DNA from: Apus apus
Lineage: Eukaryota > Chordata > Aves > Apodiformes > Apodidae
Assembly: GCF_020740795.1 (NCBI RefSeq)
Contig: NC_067286.1
Coordinates: 19,038,350-19,102,349, forward strand
Direction: 5' to 3'
Length of the DNA: 64,000 bases
The position numbers were made by a program, and so were the translations under genes. Shown piece by piece: positions 38,580 to 64,000 of this stretch (within the stretch, counting starts at the first letter, position 1; every line of letters starts with the position of its first letter). A model generated the notes under the pieces. It was not told the DNA's origin. It made no database searches and saw nothing but the letters and a program-made list of their open reading frames with translations.

Positions 38580-39880
38580 ATCATGGAATCATAGGGGTTG
38601 GAAGGGACCTCGAAAGATCATCTAGTCCAACCCCCCTGCCAGAGCAGGGTCACCTAGAGTACATCACACAGGAAGGCGTCCAGGCGGGTTTTGAATGTCT
38701 CCAGTGAAGGAGATGCCACAACCTCTCTGGGCAGCCTGTTCCAGTGCTCTGTCACTCTCACAGTAAAAAATTTTTTCTGATATTCACCTTAAACCTTCTA
38801 TGCTCCAGTTTGCATCCATTACTCCTTGTCCTATCACTGGTCATCACTGAAAAAAGCTTAATTCCATCTTCTTGACACTCACCCTTTACGTATTTGTAAA
38901 CACTGATGAGGTCACCCCTCAGTCTCCTTTTCTCCAGCTAAAGAGACCCAGCTCCCTCAGCCTTTCCTCATAAGGGAGATGTTCCATTCCCTTAATCATC
39001 TTTGTGGCTCTGTGCTGGACTCTTTCAAGCAGTTCCCTGTCCTTCCTGAACTGAGGGGCCCAGAACTGGACACAATACTCCAGATGCGGCCTCACCAATG
39101 CAGAATAGAGGGGGAGGAGAACCTCTCTTGACCTACTAACCACACCCTTTCTAATACACCCCAGGATGCCATTGGCCTTCTTAGCCACAAGGGCACACTG
39201 CTGGCTCATGGTCATCCTCCTGTCTACCAGGACCCCCAGATCCTGTTCACCTACACTGCTCTCCAGCAGGTCAGCCCCCAACCTGTACTGGTACATGGGG
39301 TTGTTCTTCCCCAAATGCAAAACTCTACACTTGCCCTTGTTGAATTTCATCAGGTTTTTCCCCACCCAACTCTCCTGCCTGTCTAGGTCTCTCTGAATGG
39401 CAGCATAGCCTTCTGGTGTGTCAGCCACTCCTCCCAGTTTGGTGTCATCAGCAAACTTGCTGAGGGTACATTCTGTACCCTCATCCAGGTCGTTGATGAA
39501 GATGTTGAACACCGGTCCCAGTACCGACCCCTGGGGGACTCCACTAGTCACAGGCCTCCAACTAGATTCTGCCCCATTGATTGACTACAACTCTCTGACC
39601 TCTTCCTTTCAACCAGTTCTTGATCCACCTCACTGCCTGATCATCAAACCCATACTTGATCAACTTATCTACAAGGATGCTGTGGGAGACGGTGTCAAAT
39701 GCTTTACTGAAATCAAGATAGACCACATCAACCGCTCTACCATCATCTATCCACCTAGTAATTTCCTCATAGAAGGCTATAAGGTTAGTCAAACATGACT
39801 TACCCTTGGTAAAACCATGTTGACTGCTCTTGATGACCCCCATCTCCTTGATATGTCTATTAGAAGATTCAGTTACTGTA
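38580..39880 (-). mobile_element. CR1 LINE with a long reverse-transcriptase fragment
   Basis: The 3' tail is at 38580-38600. A 210-codon open frame (39551-38919) carries the catalytic FADDTKLGG motif, with the Asp pair at about 39449-39444. A second frame upstream (39843-39562) has the [19 protein letters not shown] motif. A one-codon deletion in PVLFNIF and the lost 5' half make it defective. Confidence 0.92.
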
Positions 39881-42570
39881 GTTTAACCCTGCACCACTCA
39901 CCAGCTGAATCTCAAGAACCCACAGCATTGCAGTTGTAAAGCAGAATACAAAAGCTTAGAGGTGCTGACACTTAGGCTAAGGACAGACAATTTTATTCAT
40001 TCTGGACATTAATGTATATTTGCTTTCTGCTGTGTTTGCAAGTCAGAGGGTACATTCTCATCCTTGCAGACTCAAGAGAATTAAGCTGGGTTCTTTCCTT
40101 CCCATCATGTCTAGTAAGTGAACTGCAAGACAAATTAGGTCCCTGGACAACATGGTTGCATGCCTCAGTGCCCCTGTGGGGTTTCCACAGCCATAATCAG
40201 CTAGGATAAATAATTACAATTTATATGAAGCAGTAAAGCCCAGCTCATTCAGTTTAAGCAGTAGTGAGTGCAACCTCAACCAAGTTAACAGGGAGGAAAA
40301 AACAGAAATTCTTATTGTATTAGCAGATGGAGGCACAAAGGGAGGGGAGTTGATCTGCAAAGTAACATTTTCAAGTAATTACCTTTCACAACACTTTCAC
40401 ACCTCAATGCTGTTTCAAAGGGGAATGCAAAACAGCCATGGTGAATTTTTCCTGCTAGCATCTTCAGTGCTGGGGAACAGGGATTTTCCACAGCAGCTTC
40501 TGACTCTTAAGTGAAGAAGCCTAGGAGTACAAAACCAACACAGCTCTCAGAACGTAACCAGCAAAAGTATTGGTAACCTCAGCTTCTTCCTATTATGACA
40601 ATAACTCCGCATTTGGTGGAAATACCAAGTCACATTACACTGAAATCAAAGGCTGATCTTGCTTTTCACCATTGCTGCTCCTTGAGGGTAGGGCTAGAAA
40701 AACTTTCTCCCCAGTCAATGATCAAAAGAACAGCAACTTCAAAACTGTAAGTCTCATTCCGTTTAGTAGCATCACCACTTCGAAAGATGCTTAATTTAGG
40801 AATAGATTATAACCAGTTCACATCAGAAATACATTTTTTTCAGAGAGAAGACAGTGTATTTGATACAGCCGTAAGACTGCACAGGCTGAATTTTCCAAGG
40901 TTAGATCTTTAATGAGCTGTAGTTTGATGCTTTACCGCCCAAGTCTGCGTATTCAGATTTTCATCTTATATAAATGGCTGTAGGAGTGATAGGGGTTCAC
41001 CCTAAATTATGCCAATTACCCACCAAATCACCTCAAAACAGCAGCTGAGACTAGATAAGTAGTAGCTTCCTTTAAAGTAAAAGGTTGCTTTGTTGTGGGT
41101 TTGGGTTTTTAACTCTTCTACCAAAGTCACATTTTTACCAGTTAATAGCAGGTCATTTTGCCAGTGACTTGAGGCAATGTGGATAAAGACCTGAATTTAA
41201 AAAGTGGAAATACAACCCAGCAGTCTCAAGAAAGAGCTCAAGCACAAGTTGTCTTTACAAATCAAATGAAGGGAGTATTAATCTGTAGTTTTAAACTGCC
41301 TTTATGAAAAACAAATCAGATACTTCTTTAACTTCAAAATAGTTATTGTTAAAGAAATGTTTAGCTACATTTATACTATGGCTTCACAAGACATCCCATT
41401 ACCTAAGTGCCAATACATTCAAATAGTCACCTGGTCAGTTTATAAATCAACTTTATCACATTCAGTGACTATGCATGAGAGAAGAGTGCTCCAGTTCCTG
41501 TCTACTTCCAAGAATTTACCCCTAATAGGCAAGTCTGTATTAAAAATCATAGCAGGAAGCTTTCTGCTCATTAGTTTTGACTCACCTATGTCCGCACTAA
41601 GCCTACCACACAACACCTAGGTGAATCCTACTCTCTTTAAACCAAATTTACATTACTAAAGGTACAAGATGAAGCATGGTTTACTTTCCTTGAGGGATTT
41701 TCCATTCCCTCACTCTGAGAAATCACACTGATACTCTAACTCCAGTAATGTTAGAATAAAACTGCAGTTCTAGGACTTCACTGAAGCAGTCGTACCAGGG
41801 AGATTTATAGCTCAGTTTCCTCACAGAATTTAACAAGAGCCATCTCAACTTTAAGAAAGCATTTCACCCTTGATGCAACCTTTTATCACAGTTAGCATTA
41901 CTGACACTGAGTGTCCTTCCCTTTTTGGTTCTGAGAAGCATGAAATGCAATGGATGAGTCAGAGGACAGTCTCCATGGACTTTCTGAGAACTGAAACTTA
42001 CCCTTGAACTACAAAACAAGGCTTCCTACGGAATCAATACACCTATTACAATCTCAGTCCTTTTCAGCTACCTGCAAAGCATAATTCTAAACTGTTTCCA
42101 CCCCTTTCCTTACCACTGGCATCCTCATTGGGTTTACTGTGGACATGTTAAATTAAGCCCTCAGTAGCTTAGAGAAATTAACTGGCTATTTATACTACAA
42201 ATACTTTGTATGGTGTGACAGTAAAAGTCAATATAAACTGGGTAGTTTTTAGGATAGTTAACAGAAGAGATACAGTGAAGTGCTTAAACCTAAGCTACCA
42301 CAAATTGTGGAATTTATAAACTTACCTTCAGTCTATTTTTCATCACCTGCTTTAACCACCTTTCTCCCTCACACTTTATTAGTATTCAGTTACACAATAA
42401 ATGCTAAAGACATATTTCAGTAGAAGGCATATCTCACAGCATTGAGGTTAAAGCTACAATTAGTCTGCCTTTGAAGGTAAGCAAGAAATTACTTCCAACA
42501 TAGATTAAGGCCAGAATCTTAATCTATTTTATGCTGCAGATATAAAAAAAGACTTAAAAACCACAACAGC
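39881..42570. other. Intergenic downstream of CHKA, nothing recognised
   Basis: AT-rich DNA with no exon or repeat signature that I can support. Confidence 0.5.
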
Positions 42571-42574
42571 TAAT

Positions 42575-43898
42575 ATTTTTAAGTGCTTTATATTTATTAT
42601 AAAGTCTTAATAATTGAGTGTATGGAAAATTATTTTCTATACTAATAAAATGACAGCTTTTACAAGTTATGCTATACAGTACATGAAATGCTTAATATTT
42701 TTCAGCTGCTTGAAACAGTATTTGCGATACAAGTGAAAAGGGCAGACTTAGAATGTTATTATATATAATACAGTATGTTAGAAAGCACAAACAAATAACA
42801 TTCAAAATAAACAAACTCCCAAAAATCTACATAAATCTTTAGATGACATGTACACAGATTATACTCAAGTTTCAATATACACATTGTTCCACACAAGAAG
42901 CTCCACTTCACTGGATTGCTGGAACATGATGGAAATCAAAGGTGCAAGAATAGCACCTCCCAAACCACAGGGCATTGGATGGGCAGAACAGCAATTTCCT
43001 GGAGTTCTCTGCAGTCTTTGGCTCTACCACTTCTTACAGCAATGTACTGGGCAACACAAGGAGAGAGATGGGCTCTAATTACAAGTACTGTCAATTCCAA
43101 TCTAGTTATTTGGGAAGCTGATAACAGCAATTCAAGGCACTCTTGCCAGTGCTGCCACTCCCAGTGCAGGACACAGCATTTTAAGAGACAAGCAGGCTGG
43201 GCTAAAGAATGTTCTTGAAGGACATGGAATGCACAGTATAAGAAAAACTCCTTCAGAAGGTCCAGTTAAAAGCTCATTCATTCTTCACAGGCACACCAGG
43301 TAAGAGAAACATTCATGTATGCACTTTAAAGCATACCACTTCAATGTGCGTAGCTGCTTTAAGGTTAACGTAGTGTAACATATCAGCAACTCTGTTGTGT
43401 TCATGGGGCATGCTGAACCTAATCTCAAAGTAAGACTTCAAGCCTACAACACTTTGTCTCCTTTGATTTTCCTTCACTCTTCCTTCTCATTGAGACACAA
43501 TGTCTACAATGAATTATCTTTTACAAGTGTTCTACTTACAAGGTTAACCATAATGCCAACACCTCCCCCAGAAAATGTACTCACAGTAACACTGTTTGCT
43601 CTGACGCATGTCATACTGACACTTAATTGTAAGCTTCTCCCATAACATATCTTCTAGATCAAAAACATTTAATAATATTGCACTATTGCATTTTACTTTT
43701 GCCTCCCAATCTCATTCCAAGTATTTACAAAACTGTAAACAAGTAATCTTTAAAGTCTTCAGTACTGTACATCTGTGTTTCAAGGAACCAGAATTCAGTG
43801 AGAACTTAATTAGAAATACAGTAGCCTAAGCACAGCAAAGTTCTGTCCAGCTGCCCTCTTCTTACACTAACCAACAGTTATGGTTAGTCCTCCCACAT
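42575..43898 (-). terminator. CHKA: CHKA 3' UTR and candidate poly(A) signal
   Basis: On the - strand AATAAA lies at 42598-42593, about 1.3 kb after the stop codon, with cleavage expected near 42575. The interval has no coding signature. A nearer, weaker signal could also be used. Confidence 0.5.
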
Positions 43899-59000
<15,102 letters not shown>

Positions 59001-62000
59001 CTATGAATGAGAAAAAGCAAACACAATGAGAAGATGAAATTTAACATGATTAACCTGCAACCACCAGAACAAAGGAAGTAGAAGTGCCAGCTGCAATTAA
59101 CTAGATGTCTCAACACTGTCTTGGATCTATTACAGCTACAGCACTAGTATCCATGTGACCTCTGACCACCACACTATGTCAATGATTCCAAAATCTTTCA
59201 AAAGGATGTGCCACTGAAACCAAGTCACTTCTGTAAATAGTCTGAGAACTGATTTTCAGGTATGTTTTTATTGTTTCCCAGTATTTCAAAACAAGATTTC
59301 AATGCATAAGCTTAGAGAAACATTAACTGAGGAAAATTAAGTTACTCTGCATGACATTTGGGATTATGTTCTTCTTTCAGCTAAAGCACTTAAGAGACAC
59401 ACTACAAACAGTACAGAAAAGCCTTAGAAGAACTATTAGAAGACGCATGTTATGAAGCTTGGAAAGCATTTCCTTTTTTTCTATTAATTTATTTCCCAAG
59501 CTGCTTATGATTAGAATTTCCTTTAAGTATACTGTTTAGGCCATACATTTACCACTGGTTGTGCAAATCCAAAATTTTTCTTCAAATGAACTGCCTACAT
59601 TAGCTAAAGACGTCTCATTTAAAACTGCAGTATAGTAGCAAAGCATTAACAAATTTCACACATGTATTGTGCTAGGGCTGTTAACAGTCATTATAAAGAC
59701 ATTTCAGTGTATCAAACCATAGGCTCAGCAACTGAACTCTCAATGGCACATGCTTTTGATAGAGCTGCACATTTAAAATTCAAGATGTACTAAAACCCTT
59801 GTCCTTTAAAGGGCTTGAAGGTAAGGAGAACAGAAAGCAAATATTTGCTTAGAATTTTCAACAGTTTGTGGCTGCTATTTATGTTGCAATATCAGAGTTG
59901 ACTGTTTAAACCAGACTAGCTTTAGAGGCCCACAAAGGTAGCCTGCATCTCCAGCTTCTGAACAAAACCTTTTAATTCACGGAACCATGTGTAATCCTTT
60001 CTGTTCCAAAGCTCTAACCAGGTCCAAAACAAGAGTGGAAATACAAACTCAATGGAATACAGTTAAGCAACATCAGCTGCCTTAAGATCTATATTAACAA
60101 GCTAATGATTTACACAAGTTATACAGTTACAGTATTTCAGAAGCTTTAGAAGTATAGTTAACATGTATCAATGGTCTTTCAAGCAAGTACTTTCCATTCC
60201 ACTACGATACGTTTAAAACAAAGACAATATGAAAACTACTATTTGTTTATAATCGTTTCAAGGAAATCAATGAAATCAAAACATATTCACTTAAGCTAAA
60301 TGCATTAACTACTCAATAATATTAGTAATTTACAGAGGGCTTCTCTGAACAAGCATGTCCTACATCAATACCACTTCTCCATCTTTCAGATTTTTCTTGG
60401 TCAGAAAGTTACTCACCATCCAAGAGTCCTTTCTGATTAATGGTGCTGGTTCAGTTCATCAGAAGGTAAGCAGATTAGGTTTTTACCTAGAACCTGAACT
60501 GGCATCCACTTTCCAGAAGTCACACTGCATAGACAGCTAGCCAGTTCTAAGAGTCCACCTCAAATTAGTGTTGGAGATAACTTAATGGCAACTACTGTGC
60601 CATTAGAAAGAAACAGTTAGGGATATGTACTGCAGAATCATCAGAAAGGGAGACTTCTGCAGCATGCCTTCCTCTTTTCTGTTCCCTCAGCATGGAGCAT
60701 TCGTGTCCAGAGGAGAATGAATACAAAGTCATTTGTAAGTAACTTGCAAATAAAAATGGAAGCTTGTAGAGGATCAGTCTTGACAAGTGGCCATGTACTC
60801 AGCCTAGAACTAAGAGTGTCTCCAGTACATGTCAAGGAGAATAAAGTAAAAAGGATGCAGTTTTATGTAACAGATGTGAACAGTGGTTCAAAGTGAAACA
60901 TTCTACACCATGAGGTATTTGATCTACATGTTTAGCTTGTGTTCTTGGCCAAACCAATCAAAACTTTAGTTTTTCCATAAATTCTAATAGCTCCACTCCA
61001 ACTTATGTCCCATTCTGGATGCTACTTACTTCAACTGAAACAGTGATATTTTAGTACCCAAATAATTGAAGGATTTAACAACTGCTGGAGGTATTTAAAT
61101 CACTCTCTCAAAGACGCAGAACACATGTCCATTTCTAGTTAATATTTCTTTAAATATTTGTGCTTCTTTTATTGTCAGAAGGTTTATTCTCAAAGTAGAT
61201 TAATAATGCTCCCTACAATTTTAGTAAGGGAGAACAACTACATGCACAGAGACAGAAGTTGCTGTAGAGTTAACTTTGTGATAATGTAAATGGATTTTAA
61301 GGCAGAAAGTTCCAAGTATAACATCCTAGAATTGGAGACACTGCACATTATCTGATCTGTGCCTAGAAGATGACTGGACAGTGTTTATAAACCCAGCAGT
61401 TTGACACAGAAAATGGAGTTCCTTCATTTTTTCGCTAGTGCCCCAAATTTATTTCTCTTTTAGCTGGAAGATGACCTCTGTGTCAAAAATCCCAAAGGAT
61501 GCTTGGCAGGAGAATTCTGTATAAAAGAGCAACATGCAACTTTTTCCCCAAAAAAACTCTTAGCCCTGCCCAGAAGTTTAAGTCTTACAACTCCATTTTT
61601 CTGAGTTTACTCAGCTTTCAAGACTTAAAAATATTGCAATACTTTGATTTAGACAAATTTATAAGAATTCAAATCCCAAGGAATTACAACATTTACAAGG
61701 CACTACCTGAGCAGTTAGAGGCAACCTATGCAGGGGACACTTCTCTTAATTCTGTAAGCTATCAGAAGACAGGGTACGAGAATACGAACAGCTTTAGATT
61801 CAGCAATAGCTATTCCTGCTGTTGATCACTGGTATCTGCCAGAACTGAAGGAAACAAAACTAAATTTGCTGAAATCCTAGAATCTAGCATCTGAAGAATA
61901 ATGCCCAGTTCAAGCCCTACAAAAGCCACAAAGACATCTCTAATCCTCTTCATTTCAAGTTACCATTCTCTTATGAGGGAGCAGAGAAAAGGAAGGGACA

Positions 62001-64000
62001 GTGCTTTGATATTTTATTATTGTTGTAAACATTTAGATGAACAGAAAGTAGCTGGAGCTACTTAAGTCTTATTTTTAAACAATAAAATCCAGTACTAAAG
62101 AAAATGAAAGCTATAGAGAACGCTCCAACTTCAGAGATCTCATACTATACCGTGAATCGTGTCTGTCACCTGGAAACCAGAGTGCTCAAGGCACGATCGC
62201 ATGGGCAAGCCTGCAGCAGAGAACACATGCATATACAACTAAAGTGGTACATTACCCCCAGAACACCATTAACTCCACCCAACACAAATATACCCCCATA
62301 AGAAGTGCTTGATTTCTTTCAAACTGTCTGCTAGTGCCAGGGATTTGTAGTTATTCCATGCTACAAACAGACATGGACACCAACAATGACAGAAGATGTT
62401 GATCATTACAGTTACACAGCAGTCTGCATTTTATTTAGTAACAAAAATAAAAGGCAGCAAGGCAGTTATGGAAAAAGATTTACCACAGATGTGTGGCAAC
62501 CATTTGTACTGATTTTACATCTGCTCACATAAGGAATTGAGAGACCAGAGAGGAACATTAGGTGTACTGGTTTGTTTTTCCTCATTTATATACAAGACTT
62601 TGTTTTGGCTGTTGCAAAATATTAGAGCCCCAGTGAATCACAGTTCAAGGTTCTTTTGACACATGTAAAAAAATGGGAATGAATCCCCAAGTTACCTTTT
62701 GATGGGTAAACTTGAAATTCACCTTAATTTTTGTTGATACTATCTTAACTTGAAAACCTATCAGCATTTCTAACATATAGGAAGTTTTAGTTGCTCTGAA
62801 TTTAAACAGAAATACTGCAGTCATCTGCACATAAAATCCAATCTTAAAGTCTAGACATTAAGAGGCATACTGTTGGAGAATCTTTTGTTTCAGATGTTTA
62901 AACATTGATAATAGCCTACAGTTACAAATATTTTGTCACAAGGAAGTTTTACGTTTAATGCTCTCCTTTAAACTTAGCAACTAAGCTGGAGCAAGAGTAA
63001 GTGAAGCATAATAAGACATTTTCCTTTTTTAAAATGTAGAACATATCTGCATTGTGCCTCAAACATTTGAGTTTTAATTTTGTTAGTATTTTAATCTGTC
63101 ACAAGCATAAACTTGTCTTAAAAAATTCTGCTCAAGGATATACTCAAGAGAAGTTCTTGATTTTTAAGCATCCATGCCAGTGCAACCATTCATAATAATG
63201 GCTGAGTCAGTCCAGTTTATCTCCTCCCAACTCCCCCCAGAACAGTCATGCACCCAAAAAATTGCTTTAAACCTATCAGCTATGACAGAGGAAGGCACAA
63301 AGCCTTCCCTGTATGGCAGCTTTAGCCAACTGGCATGGTTTATATTGGATGAGTTTCATGTACTGACATTTGTGTCTTCCAAGACATAGTAAGCAAACTG
63401 GGGCTATCTCAAACTTTTAAAAAATTCCTTTAAAAGGTGGCTCAAAGAATTATGGTGTCAGTATCATTCATTCTTAAGTTAGTATCTATTTTTCACTTCG
63501 ATTAAAAATTTTAACTTAAACTTGTCTTCTGTACATACAATAATTTGGTACAGATTGCTACGATCTATAGTATTTACAATAAATTAATAAGAAGAGCTGA
63601 TATTATAAATGATTTTTGAGTTTCAAATTGAACAGAAAGTCAAACAGACAGAAGTTAAAACATGCTACAAAAGCTGAAACAAAAAAGTGGTAACCACTAA
63701 CACCCAGTGGCAGATACAATTAAGTAATTGAGAACTAAGTCATGATTTTAGCATATGGTTTCAAAACTCAACTTACTTAAGCAGTGTCCCTTAATTTCTA
63801 TAGGGCTTTAAGCTTAAGCAATATTACCAAAAAAAAAATCAAGTTACTCACTTTTAACAGGCTTGTTACAAGATTCTGTTTATGCCACCCAAGAACTCAT
63901 AAGAATTCTAAGTGAGGTTTTCAAAATATCCCAATTAAAAAGTTTGCTTATATTTTAACTTGTATTTAAGGTAAAGGGGCTGGAAGAGACAAATGTTTGT
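59001..64000 (-). other. CHKA: CHKA intron upstream of the cassette exon, continuing past the window
   Basis: AT-rich DNA. I searched for the exon that should precede the cassette (the VLLRLYGAIL region) and did not see it, so the intron is at least 5 kb. No clear repeat or RNA gene. Confidence 0.6.

Noticed and set aside
15856-42570. A third gene between RNH1 and CHKA
   Set aside because: Only short frames without motifs or consistent splice sites were seen. Small non-coding RNA genes cannot be excluded by eye.
59001-64000. Possible further upstream CHKA exons
   Set aside because: I looked for the conserved stretch that precedes the cassette exon and found no matching frame with splice sites.

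Overview
The window is vertebrate nuclear DNA and almost certainly from a bird. Evidence: split genes with GT-AG introns, a CpG-island promoter, at least eight CR1 LINE copies (5'-truncated, ending in the bird-type 3' end read as ATTCTATGATTCTATGA), and several solo LTRs that look like avian endogenous retrovirus families. The species cannot be fixed from sequence alone. I see no bacterial, phage or CRISPR content.

Two genes stand out, in convergent orientation. (1) RNH1, ribonuclease inhibitor, + strand. The coding sequence runs from 4004 to 15599 in nine exons: a short start exon, seven LRR exons of exactly 171 bp, and an 88-bp end exon. Conceptual splicing gives 456 residues with 32 cysteines, so the gene looks complete. 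Its CpG island lies at about 3365-3700. (2) CHKA, choline kinase alpha, - strand. The ten 3' exons lie between 59000 and 43899, encoding the C-terminal 303 residues with the whole catalytic core. The 5' exons lie beyond the right edge.

Layout: 1-3360 is RNH1 upstream DNA with a diverged local duplication, candidate 5' exons and a long purine tract. 3365-15850 is RNH1, with a nested CR1 in intron 1 of the coding region and a CpG-rich segment in the next intron. 15850-42570 is gene-poor: three solo LTRs (18192-18756, 25749-26452, 35748-36431), a minus-oriented LTR abutting the second of these (about 24796-25748), four CR1 pieces and otherwise unrecognised sequence. 42570-64000 is CHKA, with a 21-copy perfect 24-bp minisatellite, three CR1s, and a second copy of the minus-oriented LTR split by a CR1.

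The two genes have no known joint pathway: RNH1 encodes a cytosolic RNase A-family inhibitor and CHKA encodes the first enzyme of the CDP-choline pathway. I found no convincing new biological system. The most useful observations are about gene structure and repeats: the CHKA 18-residue cassette exon with a CR1 about 40 bp from its donor and a TA microsatellite in the next acceptor, the perfect minisatellite with a G-rich transcript strand, the nested transposons that give a relative chronology, and possible alternative RNH1 5' exons.
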